Shown in pieces: positions 18,399 through 27,710 of a stretch of DNA of 64,000 bases (the first letter of the stretch is position 1; the number at the start of each line of letters is the position of its first letter). Under the pieces are notes generated by a model. It saw nothing but the letters and a program-made list of their open reading frames with translations. It did not search any database and was not told the origin of the DNA. This stretch comes from Legionella anisa (GTDB taxonomy: Bacteria > Pseudomonadota > Gammaproteobacteria > Legionellales > Legionellaceae). The stretch spans positions 18,556 to 82,555 of the forward strand of contig NZ_LNXS01000042.1 of assembly GCF_001467525.1 (NCBI RefSeq), read 5' to 3'. Both the position numbers and the translations under genes were made by a program.

Positions 18399-19544
18399 CT
18401 ACTTATGTTCGATCAAATAAATCACCCCATTAAAATCATCGGATAGATACAATTCACCATCTTTACCTTCGACGACATGCACCGGTCTGCCAATTACTTT
18501 ACCGTTTTTGAGAAATCCAGTAATAAAATCATTTTGAGTGATCACTCCATTTGCAAAAGTTAAACTAACGACTTTATAACCGACTTTAATTGAGCTATTC
18601 CATGAGCCATGAAAGGCAACCAGTGCCTTTTTATACAATGGAGATTGAGGATTTTTTATAAAAGTGATGCCTAGGGGGGCCTGATGGGCGGCAAATTTGA
18701 AAACAGGAATTTGTGATTGATTAATTATTTGTTCTTGCCCCATGCCAAATTTGGGATCTGGAACTCGATCACCGTTTGCATAAGGCCACCCATAAAATTG
18801 ATTTTCCTGAATCAGATTGAGTTCATCGGGTGGAAAATTGTCACCCAAATAATCACGACTATTTTCAGTCGCATAAAGTACTCCATCTGTAGGTGACCAA
18901 TCAAATCCAACGGCATTTCGTAGCCCTTTGGCATAAATTGTCACATGATCATCTCCTGGCTTAAACCGAGAGATAGAAGCCCTTAAAGGATTTTTTTCAA
19001 TACAGACATTGCACGAAGAACCAATAGATACGTAGCCATATCCATCAGGACCAAACTTAATGGTTCTGGTCCAATGGCCGCCGTCATCCGGAATATTTTT
19101 AATTATTCGTTCATAACGACCGATGGTGCGTCCATCTTTTGCATCATATTTGATTCGTCCAATAGCATTTTCTTCTGCAACATATAAGTAGTTCTCGTAA
19201 ACATCCATACTGTGTGGATTGTTCAAGCCCGAAAGCAGAACTCGTTTCTGGTTTGGTCTTTTATAAGGGATGAGGAGTACGTTTCCTTTTGGAGGTTCCG
19301 TTACAAGCAAATCTCCAGATTCCGTAACATACATAAATCGAGGGCTATCCAAATGCTGAACATAAGGCTTAAGTGTAAAATCGTTTTTTAGATCAATATC
19401 TTGAGGCGCTTGGGGTTTTAAGAATGGAAAAGATCGGCCTAATACCTCAGAAATTGAAATATTAAACCCCAGAAAGGGTTGAACTAAATACAGTAACCCA
19501 ATACCTACCAAAAATATCAACAGACTGTAAAACAGTTTTTTCAT
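18399..19544 (-). CDS. PQQ-dependent sugar dehydrogenase-like (sorbosone/soluble glucose dehydrogenase family) beta-propeller
   Basis: A 381-residue protein with an N-terminal membrane helix or uncleaved leader (LFYSLLIFLVGIGLLYLV), then a propeller typical of the GSDH/sorbosone dehydrogenase family. Markers are LNNPHSMDVYENYLYVAEE, FGPDGYGYVSIGSSCNVC, YAKGLRNAVGFDWSPTDG, and the metal/PQQ-side segment ENSRDYLGDNFPPDELN followed by FYGWPY. Such enzymes oxidise aldoses in the periplasm with PQQ, but many family members lack proven substrates. The GSSCNVC pair of cysteines could form the disulphide seen in relatives. The gene stands alone, and no PQQ biosynthesis genes are in the window. Confidence 0.8.
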   Translation of the reverse strand: MKKLFYSLLIFLVGIGLLYLVQPFLGFNISISEVLGRSFPFLKPQAPQDIDLKNDFTLKPYVQHLDSPRFMYVTESGDLLVTEPPKGNVLLIPYKRPNQKRVLLSGLNNPHSMDVYENYLYVAEENAIGRIKYDAKDGRTIGRYERIIKNIPDDGGHWTRTIKFGPDGYGYVSIGSSCNVCIEKNPLRASISRFKPGDDHVTIYAKGLRNAVGFDWSPTDGVLYATENSRDYLGDNFPPDELNLIQENQFYGWPYANGDRVPDPKFGMGQEQIINQSQIPVFKFAAHQAPLGITFIKNPQSPLYKKALVAFHGSWNSSIKVGYKVVSLTFANGVITQNDFITGFLKNGKVIGRPVHVVEGKDGELYLSDDFNGVIYLIEHK

Positions 19545-19901
19545 GTTAACATCCAGTTTATTAAATAGTGATAGGATCGATCGTTTAAACGTGCTGTATC
19601 GTTACCACTAATGTCCCCTTTAATAATATGCGTTCCTTCAATCTTAATAACTATAAGTATCTTAACGTATGAACGTACTAACAATAGATGATCTGAATCA
19701 AATATTTTCACCTGCAATAAAAACAAAATGCGAGTGAAAGTCAGTTAATCATAGCAAAGAATTCATAACTTCTAGAAAGAAATCTGTAGACAACAAGGAG
19801 TTAACTAAAAATGGGACGATTAAAGTTCAGATCACTATATTGATTTCTCGCTACTTTAAATATATTAATAAGTAATGGCTCATTTTAATTAATGGTCACT
19901 A
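19545..19901. other. Intergenic region with no recognised feature
   Basis: 357 bp, AT-rich. It must contain promoters for the divergent dehydrogenase and the 19902 gene, but no convincing -35/-10 pair or operator can be singled out. The open frame that reads through part of it on the minus strand has no coding features. Confidence 0.4.
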
Positions 19902-20321
19902 ATGAAACTTATAATTAATAAAAAAAATAGTATGGAGTTAATCACTCTGGATCTTGATGCAACAACGGGAGTTCATGAGTTGTTGTTCATTCTTTATGGT
20001 TATAGGGGTAAATTTTATGAGCGTTTTTCTTTTAATGAGTATCAAAAGTTTATTTCAATATATGAGTGTCTTTTATATGGGGATCGTTTTAAAAATAAAT
20101 TGCGTCCTGGAACTCATTTAGCGGATTATCAACTGGAGGATCCATGTAATTTGACATGGGAAGAATTCACTGAGAGTTACTATTTCAATCATCTCGGCTC
20201 AGATCGCATAGACAGTAGAGTCCTTTTTTGGCAAGCCAATATGACATCAAGTAAACCTAAGATTGAAAAAGAGTCTTTGTTGCTTCATAACAATGAGAGT
20301 ATGAAACCAAGTATGCCTTAA
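19902..20321 (+). CDS. Hypothetical protein
   Basis: A 139-residue protein rich in aromatic residues (YGYRGKFYERFSFNEYQKF; WEEFTESYYFNHLG) with no leader or membrane helix. I recognise no family. The codon use and steady amino-acid composition support a real gene. Its stop codon directly abuts a half-copy of repeat family A, so the last residues (ESMKPSMP) may have been changed by the insertion. Confidence 0.5.
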   Translation: MKLIINKKNSMELITLDLDATTGVHELLFILYGYRGKFYERFSFNEYQKFISIYECLLYGDRFKNKLRPGTHLADYQLEDPCNLTWEEFTESYYFNHLGSDRIDSRVLFWQANMTSSKPKIEKESLLLHNNESMKPSMP

Positions 20322-20323
20322 TT

Positions 20324-20375
20324 GCTCTAAAATCCCAGTATTTTGGCTCAAGATAGCGAATTGTAAACAAACCCT
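20324..20375. repeat. Dispersed repeat family A, right half only
   Basis: GCTCTAAAATCCCAGTATTTTGGCTCAAGATAGCGAATTGTAAACAAACCCT matches the right half of the element at 56437-56580 with few changes. The left arm is missing. Confidence 0.7.
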
Positions 20376-20409
20376 GGTTTTAATCGATTTCAGAGCAGAA
20401 GAAATGTGA

Positions 20410-23076
20410 TTAAAAAATATGACACGTTGCATCGTGTGAAGTTACATCCTGAGTGGGAAAAGAATAATTCTTTTCTTTAGGTTGAGCTGGTGAAAAGAAA
20501 CGTTTTGTTTGGACACCCGTTGTGAAAGGTTCTGCTCCCACACTATCAAGGCTTGATTTAAGCTGGGGGCGATAGCCTAAACCATTTAATAAATCGAAGG
20601 TTGTCTCTTCAGAAACAGCGTCCATTTCTACACTGTTATTACTTGATTCGGTAGTTACAATGTCTTGGTGTTTAAAACGATATAGGTTCATTAAAACAAT
20701 CGCCGATTCAAGCACCATCAATGCCACCCCAAGTGCAGGGTTAAGGGCAAAACCTAAAGCAACAAAAAATCCTGCCGCCACTAAAGTAATTGTTGAATTA
20801 TAGGTTAAACTCACGCATAAATTTTGGATAATATTTTGTTTCGTTTTTGCTGCGATATCAAATGCTGTTGCAATAGAAAAGAGTCTTCCTTGCTGAACCA
20901 CTATGCCTGCATATTGCTGTGTAATGTCATCACCAATTTTCGATTGAACAGCAATACCGAGATTGGAATGCCTAATGGCTGTGAGATCATTTGCTGCGTC
21001 ACCTACCATAGCCACTTTATGGCCATCATGCTTTAACTGTTCAATATAACTTTCTTTAGATATCTCGCCAGTTCGCGTGACAACACCTACGGTGTTCGCA
21101 AAAATATTCTTTTTAGAAATACCCAATATTTTTGCATATTTTTCTGCAGTTTCCCGATCTGCACCGGTACAAATATGTACCGTTTTACCCAGACGTTTTA
21201 ATTTGTTTACTGTAGCAATAGCATCTTCACGTAATGGATCCATTAAGGCGATTTGTCCTACTACTTTCCTTTCACGAACAATATAGATGGAACCGTCTTC
21301 AGGGTTATTATAGTTTCCAAAATCTGTGATATGATTCGCAGCAAGCATGTCTTTATTGCCGATTATGAATGTTTCACCCGTTATCTCCTCACCTTTTTTA
21401 CCCTTAATTACAGCTTTAATGCCTGAATGATGGGGGTTCTCTTTATCAACAGTTATGTCTAATTGATCATCTGCAATGAAGCCTCGAGATTCTATATGAT
21501 TCTTAATAATTTCTGCTATTGGATGCTCAGATTTACTTTCTAATAACGCGACACGATTCCAGAGCTTTTCATCATCAATTTTAAACTGCACTACTTGAAC
21601 GTTGCCTTGAGTCAGCGTGCCATTTAAATCAAAAACAACGGTGTCAATATCAGCTGCTGCTTGTAATGCTTTGCCATTCTTAAAAATAATTCCATTTTCA
21701 GATGCCTTTTGCATACCGATTTTAACTGCTAAAGGGGTGATCAAGCTTAAAGCGCATGGACATGCACTCACAAGAACCGATATGACACATTGAATTGCAA
21801 GTGCGGGATTAAACACCGAACCTATAATAATGCCTGAGAGTAGGGCTATTCCAAGCAAACCAGGAATAAAATATTTCAATACCGTATTTGCAAAGACTTC
21901 AACAGGTGCTTTCTCCTCATCTGCTTTATTAATATTTTCTGCCAATAGTGAAAGGTACGAGTTTTGATAGGTCTTTGTAACCCGCATTTCCAATGAAGGA
22001 ATATGATCGGCTAAACGCATCCCGGCTTTGACTGCATCGCCTGATTTAAACCTTTTGAGCTCAGGTGAACCATCAATTCGTGTGGTATAAAGTAATGCGT
22101 CTGTTGTTAATACCCCATCAACGGGGATAACACGTCCTTGCTTAACGAGAATTATATCGTTAGGAATTAAGTGTTTAACTGAAATCTCCGCATTCGAACT
22201 TTTTAATTGGACTAATGGATCCACACAATCACGAACATCTAATTTTTTAGTGATTTTACCAATTAAAGTATGTTCAATGCCTTCGCCTAAATGCCAAAAG
22301 CCTAAAACCAAAGGTGCTGCCTCAAACATCATGGGCAGTCCGGGAATAAACATACTTGCAATGGATACTGCAACGATGGTTAAGGTACTGATCGTATATA
22401 AAGTTGTGGTGTCCCATTTCTTTTCAAGTAATGCATACCATGATGATTGATAAACAGTATATCCCAAATACAGGGTCATCAAAGTAGTTAGTCCGGTTAA
22501 GGCATAATAGACAAGAAGAGGGATATTAAAACTCCCCACAGCAAGAACGAGCATGCCTATTCCCCAAAGCAAACCTAATGCAGCTTTAACCCAATGATTT
22601 TCATGACCATGAGAGTGTCCGTGTGAGTGTCCGTGTGAATGTCCATGTGAATGGTCGTGGGAGTGAGCGTGGGGCTGATCGTGAGAATGGTCGTGAGGGT
22701 GATCGTGAGTATGCTTATGCGGCGTTTTTTTTCTTTTCTTTTTAACGCCGCCCGTATACATAGGCTTCACTAGCGGTATCTGATCGTTATGCGCTACTTC
22801 CTCTTCAAACCACAGTGCTTCTTCCTCCATTTCGTTGCACAACGTAATGTTTTCTTTCCACAAAATTTGGGTTACTGCAGATTCTATGGCTTGAGCATTT
22901 TTGGATTTACATAACAAACTGATGCTTTTATTTGGGCTGGTGAAATCGAGTGCTGTACGTGTTAATCCAATGCCTTGGAGGTTATTTAACATGTGCTCAA
23001 TTCGTTGTGCAGCCTCCTCAGGATCGGGAAACTGGATTTCATCTGGAAGGCGGAATCTATAATTATAAAAATACAT
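20410..23076 (-). CDS. P1B-type metal ATPase with His-rich segment and altered catalytic motifs
   Basis: P1B ATPases pump soft or divalent metals across the inner membrane. The ion site CPC is present (C439-P-C441 in SACPCALSLITP), as is the SEHP motif of the nucleotide domain. The N-terminal 110 residues look like a metal-binding domain without CxxC. Residues 120-161 hold about 20 histidines in HSH/HGH repeats. Key motifs deviate: the phosphorylation motif DKTGT reads DLNGT (D483 kept), the TGE of the actuator is replaced near DGSPELK, and GDGxNDxPAL reads GDAANDLTAI. The start is set by GGAGG six bases before the ATG ending at 23076; the ATG at 23100 is less likely. It is divergent from a Zur-like gene with an operator between them, so zinc is the best guess. 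Reduced or unusual catalysis is possible. Confidence 0.82.
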   Translation of the reverse strand: MYFYNYRFRLPDEIQFPDPEEAAQRIEHMLNNLQGIGLTRTALDFTSPNKSISLLCKSKNAQAIESAVTQILWKENITLCNEMEEEALWFEEEVAHNDQIPLVKPMYTGGVKKKRKKTPHKHTHDHPHDHSHDQPHAHSHDHSHGHSHGHSHGHSHGHENHWVKAALGLLWGIGMLVLAVGSFNIPLLVYYALTGLTTLMTLYLGYTVYQSSWYALLEKKWDTTTLYTISTLTIVAVSIASMFIPGLPMMFEAAPLVLGFWHLGEGIEHTLIGKITKKLDVRDCVDPLVQLKSSNAEISVKHLIPNDIILVKQGRVIPVDGVLTTDALLYTTRIDGSPELKRFKSGDAVKAGMRLADHIPSLEMRVTKTYQNSYLSLLAENINKADEEKAPVEVFANTVLKYFIPGLLGIALLSGIIIGSVFNPALAIQCVISVLVSACPCALSLITPLAVKIGMQKASENGIIFKNGKALQAAADIDTVVFDLNGTLTQGNVQVVQFKIDDEKLWNRVALLESKSEHPIAEIIKNHIESRGFIADDQLDITVDKENPHHSGIKAVIKGKKGEEITGETFIIGNKDMLAANHITDFGNYNNPEDGSIYIVRERKVVGQIALMDPLREDAIATVNKLKRLGKTVHICTGADRETAEKYAKILGISKKNIFANTVGVVTRTGEISKESYIEQLKHDGHKVAMVGDAANDLTAIRHSNLGIAVQSKIGDDITQQYAGIVVQQGRLFSIATAFDIAAKTKQNIIQNLCVSLTYNSTITLVAAGFFVALGFALNPALGVALMVLESAIVLMNLYRFKHQDIVTTESSNNSVEMDAVSEETTFDLLNGLGYRPQLKSSLDSVGAEPFTTGVQTKRFFSPAQPKEKNYSFPTQDVTSHDATCHIF

Positions 23077-23448
23077 TGGTTTCCTCCATTTGAAGGACAT
23101 TAAAAGCGGACTTTCCTGACTTAATCAGTTGTACATCAATATGAATTTCAGATAAGTCATTGACAATCACAGTAGCTTTTAAAACCTTAAAATTAGATAA
23201 GATCCAGTAAGCAAAGAAGATGTCCTGTCCTTAAAATCTATAGGACATTGATTATTAATTATTTTGCAAACCAACCTTTCGAAAGTGTTACATTGTAACA
23301 TTCTATTGCCAAAGAACAAGTCACATTTGGTAATTTTTATGCCAATAGGATTTCTGTTAGATATTTAGCGGCATTTGTTTAATTATTTTTCGGTAAAATA
23401 ATGACTGTGATACAATAGCATTTAATCTATTAAACTTAAAAATGATTG
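23077..23448. other. Divergent control region between the ATPase and Zur-like genes
   Basis: This stretch contains the Zur-like operator at 23281-23304. Next to it are TA-rich segments that can serve as -10 elements on both strands. No other gene or repeat is visible. Confidence 0.5.
23281..23304. promoter_or_regulatory. Zur-like operator
   Basis: The core TGTTACATTGTAACA (23286-23300) is a palindrome around one central base, flanked by GAAAG and TTCT. This fits the gamma-proteobacterial Zur consensus (GAAATGTTATANTATAACATTTC) apart from a one-base insertion in the left flank and two core changes. It lies about 205 bp upstream of the ATPase start and 145 bp upstream of the Fur-family gene, so it could control both. 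Confidence 0.65.
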
Positions 23449-23904
23449 ATGAAATATAATTTGCTGGACAAGGCGTATAAGCATTGCATAATGCATGGTT
23501 ATCGATTTACAGAACCGAGAGAGCGTGTCCTCAAAATTTTAGTAGAAGAGAGAAAGCCTCTTGGAGCTTATGAAATCCTGCAAAAACTATCCGAACAAAC
23601 TGCAAACCCCAAGCCACCTACAGTGTATCGTGCCATTCAGTTTTGGCATCAAGAGGGATTTATTCATTGTATCGATAGTCTGAAATCTTATGTTGCTTGT
23701 CTGCATGGACATCATATGGGACAGGCCCAATTCCTCATTTGCAGCCAATGTGGTTTTGTCAAAGAATTAGAATGTGTTGTGGATTTCTCTACCCTTACAG
23801 AATTTGCGAATTCGATTCAATTTTCAATTATAAATTGTACTGTAGAAATTAAAGGCTTATGTGCCCGTTGCAAGCGGAATCAAGAAGTTAAGATTGCGCC
23901 ATAA
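23449..23904 (+). CDS. zur: Fur-family zinc regulator, Zur-like
   Basis: A cytoplasmic metal-sensing repressor. The winged-helix part has RFTEPRERVLKIL and NPKPPTVYRAIQFW, the recognition helix region of Fur proteins. The metal part has HGHHMGQAQFLICSQCG, a cysteine pair matching the structural zinc site, and a second pair (GLCARCKRN) at the C terminus. The AQFLIC wording is typical of Zur rather than Fur or PerR. An ATG at 23449 is used here; the codon before it is an in-frame TTG. No strong ribosome binding site is seen. The Zur-type palindrome upstream supports autoregulation and control of the divergent ATPase. Confidence 0.82.
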   Translation: MKYNLLDKAYKHCIMHGYRFTEPRERVLKILVEERKPLGAYEILQKLSEQTANPKPPTVYRAIQFWHQEGFIHCIDSLKSYVACLHGHHMGQAQFLICSQCGFVKELECVVDFSTLTEFANSIQFSIINCTVEIKGLCARCKRNQEVKIAP

Positions 23905-24023
23905 AAATTACAGCAATTACAATAAAACCGAATGTTCAATCCATATTAGATAATTCATTTCTGTCAATTTTAGTCATCGGTACTATTATTATAAATAATA
24001 AGTAATCGAGGAGCGCTATAATC

Positions 24024-25193
24024 ATGGCAGAAGAAGAAATAACAACAACTTCATGGTTTTCTCGATTAAAAGATGCTTTTCTTGGCATTTTTGTTGGTAT
24101 TGCCTTAATTGTTGGCGCTATTGTTCTTGTGTTTTGGAATGAAGGATACAGTTTACATATGGCCCAATCTTTGGAGCAAACCAAAAACGTTCTAATTTCA
24201 GTACCTTGCACCCCTATAAACAAGCAAAATAATCTTAAAGTGGTTTATTTAAGCGGCTTGGCGACTACCAAAGATAATTTAGTCGACACGTTGTTAGGAG
24301 TGACAATAAATGCCATCAATCTCCATCGCAAGGTTGAAATGTATCAATGGAAACAAAAAACTGAAACGCGAACTGAATCACAACTAGGCGGGTCGGAAAA
24401 ACATATAACAACCTATACCTATGACAAAGTTTGGTCTGAAAGTGCAATCGACAGCTCTAGTTTTAAAAATCCCACAGGACATCAAAATCCAACCATGCCT
24501 ATTCAGTCACAAACAGACTATGCGAAAACAGTAACCGTAGGTGATTTTTTGCTGCCCGATGCTTTAATAAAACAAATTGATGTCAGTAAACCAGTCAATT
24601 TAGCTCAGGTTAATAAAGAAACCCTAAAGAATAAATTGAATAAGCCAGTCACTCTGATGAATAATGAATTATATGTGGGACAAGACGCTCAAAACCCTCA
24701 ATTGGGTGACCTGCGGATTAATCTAACGGTTGTTGAACCCCAAACAGTGAGTATTATCGCACAACAAACAGGAGCGACTTTTCAGCCCTATTTTGCCCCT
24801 GCAGGAAAAAGTATTATGCTCTTATCAACAGGGCGACATTCATCGGATGAAATGATAGCTGAGGCTCAATCAGAAAATACTCTGCTTGCATGGGTTTTGC
24901 GTTTCTTTTCTTTACTCATGTTGATTGGTGGATTTTCTCTAATCATGAAACCACTGGTTATTTTAGCGGATGTAATCCCTTTTTTAGGATCCATTGTAGG
25001 ATTTGGCACTGGATTTATAGCGTTCCTCTTAGGGTTGTGTGTGTGGCTCATTGTTACTGCAATTGCCTGGTTTGCTATACGCCCGCTCCTCTCCATTAGT
25101 TTATTAATTATTGCAGTCGTTGGTGGTTATCTATTGATTCAGTTAAAGGCTAAGAAGGCTAAGGATTCCCTTCCAGAAACAGGGCGTAATTAG
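24024..25193 (+). CDS. TMEM43-family membrane protein (PF07787-like)
   Basis: TMEM43 (LUMA) is known from animal inner nuclear and ER membranes and also occurs in scattered bacteria. The 389-residue protein has an N-terminal helix (FLGIFVGIALIVGAIVLVFWNEG), whose FWNEG ending is a strong family mark. A large beta-rich soluble middle follows (VVYLSGLATT, YQWKQKTETRTESQ, YTYDKVWSE), then three or four C-terminal helices (about 285-370). The soluble part probably faces the periplasm. It has GAGGAGCGC upstream of the ATG. The role in bacteria is not established. Neighbours give no clue, and transfer from a eukaryote or another bacterium is only conjecture. Confidence 0.8.
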   Translation: MAEEEITTTSWFSRLKDAFLGIFVGIALIVGAIVLVFWNEGYSLHMAQSLEQTKNVLISVPCTPINKQNNLKVVYLSGLATTKDNLVDTLLGVTINAINLHRKVEMYQWKQKTETRTESQLGGSEKHITTYTYDKVWSESAIDSSSFKNPTGHQNPTMPIQSQTDYAKTVTVGDFLLPDALIKQIDVSKPVNLAQVNKETLKNKLNKPVTLMNNELYVGQDAQNPQLGDLRINLTVVEPQTVSIIAQQTGATFQPYFAPAGKSIMLLSTGRHSSDEMIAEAQSENTLLAWVLRFFSLLMLIGGFSLIMKPLVILADVIPFLGSIVGFGTGFIAFLLGLCVWLIVTAIAWFAIRPLLSISLLIIAVVGGYLLIQLKAKKAKDSLPETGRN

Positions 25194-25298
25194 TGTGAGC
25201 CTTTATATGGGTGTGCTGCATCTCTTTAAGGTGTAACAGATACCACGCATCTGAAGCTGCTCATGTTTGTTGCACTGATTGCATCGTATATAAAGCCT

Positions 25299-26204
25299 TC
25301 AGTAAGAGGGGTAAAATCTATAACTCGTTGGTTTTGAATCCGCAGGATGGGTTAGCTCGCTGATTTTTTGTTGCAGTTCGCTAATGGTCTCTTGCTGTTG
25401 ATCAATTACTGTTTTTTGCTTTTGTTCTCTCGCTTGCAGCCTTTTAAAGAGAATGTAAAAAATATAAAGAGCCGTGTAGTGTTTTGTAGAGGTAGTTTCC
25501 AATTTTTTTTGATTTTCTGCCTGTTGGTTTGTTAATGAATGGAGTTCGTGCTCTTGTTCTAAATTTATCCTTTTTTGAAGTTCATTTTGTGCTATGAGTT
25601 CAGGTACTAAAAGTGCATGTTGATGCTCCATGCAAATTTGCTCAGCAATATCTCTAATTCGCTCATTGGAAGTGTAGGCGCATATATTAAATCGCTTTAA
25701 AACTTCATCATTTAAAATTTCCCCGGAATTACAAAGATCACTGCCAATATAACCATCATTTTTTAAACCGGATAAATCAAGGGTAGCCTTTTTGGTTTCT
25801 TCGGGTCTACTGTAGGTTATTCTATACGTTTTGTGTTTTGGAGTATCTAAAAGGAGCTTAAGATCGATTAATAATTGAGAAATTTGATTCTTATTCTCTT
25901 TTAATTTTGAGGGCTCAAAAGAAGTTTTTTGGTCAAATAGTTCTTTTAGGGAAGTTATTTCATGCAAAATATAATATAAGAAAGGTCTTCGGCCACTGTC
26001 TGAGCATTGTTTAATGAGATCATTCAAGCGTATTTTAAAATGGATGTCTTGATTCTGAATTATTTCTTTAGCGCAAGAGAGTGATTTTTCTTTGAGAAGA
26101 TTTTCATCAGTTGCAACGACCAATTTTTTCACTTTTGGTTGACTGTCGTGATAGCGGACTACAACAGCAGTCAAAGAATAAAGTAATTCTTCCAGTTTTG
26201 TCAT
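25299..26204 (-). CDS. Hypothetical coiled-coil protein; possible effector
   Basis: A 301-residue soluble protein without a leader. Residues 195-290 are Glu/Gln-rich with heptad character (NLEQEHELHSLTNQQAENQKKLE; QKQKTVIDQQQETISELQQKISEL), interrupted by a short aromatic patch (YTALYIFYILFKRL). The first 190 residues are helical with isolated cysteines. The end is polar (PADSKPTSYRFYPSY). This composition is common among Legionella effectors, but no PmrA-like site is present and no enzymatic motif was found. The function is unknown. Confidence 0.55.
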   Translation of the reverse strand: MTKLEELLYSLTAVVVRYHDSQPKVKKLVVATDENLLKEKSLSCAKEIIQNQDIHFKIRLNDLIKQCSDSGRRPFLYYILHEITSLKELFDQKTSFEPSKLKENKNQISQLLIDLKLLLDTPKHKTYRITYSRPEETKKATLDLSGLKNDGYIGSDLCNSGEILNDEVLKRFNICAYTSNERIRDIAEQICMEHQHALLVPELIAQNELQKRINLEQEHELHSLTNQQAENQKKLETTSTKHYTALYIFYILFKRLQAREQKQKTVIDQQQETISELQQKISELTHPADSKPTSYRFYPSY

Positions 26205-26345
26205 GTAAAATTCCTTATAAAGCTAAATCTATAGTCTAAATGTGGAACTACATACCAACTTGATATTTCACTATATTGGATGTTTTGCAGAAGTGCAAGT
26301 TCTTGTACTCGTACGATTTAATAGACTTCTTCGGAAACTCGTTGT

Positions 26346-27710
26346 CTAATGTGTCCCTAAGTTTCTTAATTTAACTCCATCAAGAAGTCTTTTCTCAATC
26401 GCTTCTAATGTTTGGTTTTTGGTTTCCGGGCAAAATAGGAGACAAATAAATAAAGCGATTGCGCAAACAAAAGCAAACCCCAAAAATAATCGGCTTATTC
26501 CTATATATTCTATGAGTATAGGGTAAGCAAAAGTGACAAGCGCATTAATTCCCCACGCAGTGGCTGAGGCAATGCCCATTCCGATGGTCCTTAATCGTAT
26601 GGGAAAAAGTTCAGACATAAGCACATAGGGGATGGGTCCCATACTTACAGCAAAGGACATGACAAATAATAATAACATCAAAGCACTTATCCATCGCATC
26701 GCAGGATATAGGGCGATGTAGGGATGAAAAAAACTAAATCCAATAAGGCTTAAGGTCATGAATAAAAGACCAATAATTGTAATAGGTCTTCTTCCTAAAT
26801 GATCAATTAACCACATGGATAAAAGAGTCGCCAAAATATTAATAATACCAATTAAAATGGCAACTGCGAGTCCACTTTGTAGACTGGTAAAACCAGATTG
26901 AGTAAAAATAATGGGCGCATAATATAAAATAGCATCAATGCCGCTTAAGTTCTGAAATAAAAATAAACCGCAAGCAAATAATAAAACAGGAAAAATAATG
27001 GGATGAAGAAGTTCCCTAAAATGGCAATGAGTTTCTATTGGCGGTTGGATTATCTCTAATTCAGCCCATTTGATGCCATGTAATTTAAAAAAAACACTTT
27101 TTGCTTCATCTACTCGATTTTTAAGGAATAACCAACGAGGACTTTCCAATTGCAGGGGAACAATGATTAGCAATAAGAGTGCAGGCAGGGTACCGAGAGC
27201 AAACATCATTTGCCAATTTTGAGTGGGTGCGAAATAGTAACTGATAACATAAGCCAACAAAATACCTATAGTAATCGCTAACTGCACGCTACTGACGAGA
27301 AATCCTCGAGAATTATCTGAGGCAGTTTCTGCTGTATACATTGGGGCAATGACGGTAGTGATCCCTACTGCCAATCCTACAAAAAACCGGGCGCTAAGAA
27401 GAGATAGAAAATCCACTGATAGAGCACTCCATACTGAACCTGCAATAAAAGCAAGAGCAACTAGGGTCAACGTTTTTTTATGCCCTAAAGCTGGAATTAT
27501 TCGGTTACATAAAAGCGAACCTAAAAACCCTCCGACTAAAATAATTGAAACCAAAACACCTTGTTGCCAAACATCAAGGTTAAACTGTTTGTTAATTATA
27601 GGAAGCACACCAGCAATAACGGTCGTTATATATCCCACTAGGAGTCCTGAACACATTGCAACGGTCAAAATCCCCAATGGGCGCCAGAGTGTTGATAAGG
27701 CTCGGTTCAT
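26346..27710 (-). CDS. MFS sugar porter family transporter
   Basis: A 12-helix proton-sugar symporter of the sugar porter family. Motifs are SARFFVGLAVGITTVIAPMYTAE (helices 4-5), ESPRWLFLKN after helix 6, FLFQNLSGIDAILYYAPIIF (helix 7), DHLGRRP between helices 8 and 9, and CPETKNQTLE after helix 12. Length is normal. It is the last gene of a four-gene operon; its ATG overlaps the aminotransferase stop codon (ATGA). The substrate is probably the sugar or cyclitol used or made by the upstream enzymes. Its relation to the window's inositol transporter suggests a polyol, but the sequence alone does not settle it. Confidence 0.88.
   Translation of the reverse strand: MNRALSTLWRPLGILTVAMCSGLLVGYITTVIAGVLPIINKQFNLDVWQQGVLVSIILVGGFLGSLLCNRIIPALGHKKTLTLVALAFIAGSVWSALSVDFLSLLSARFFVGLAVGITTVIAPMYTAETASDNSRGFLVSSVQLAITIGILLAYVISYYFAPTQNWQMMFALGTLPALLLLIIVPLQLESPRWLFLKNRVDEAKSVFFKLHGIKWAELEIIQPPIETHCHFRELLHPIIFPVLLFACGLFLFQNLSGIDAILYYAPIIFTQSGFTSLQSGLAVAILIGIINILATLLSMWLIDHLGRRPITIIGLLFMTLSLIGFSFFHPYIALYPAMRWISALMLLLFVMSFAVSMGPIPYVLMSELFPIRLRTIGMGIASATAWGINALVTFAYPILIEYIGISRLFLGFAFVCAIALFICLLFCPETKNQTLEAIEKRLLDGVKLRNLGTH

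Noticed and set aside
22600..22735. Tandem-looking repeat (GTGTGAGTGTCC units)
   Set aside because: It encodes the His-rich HSHGHSHG segment of the ATPase, so it is explained by coding sequence and not a separate repeat or CRISPR.
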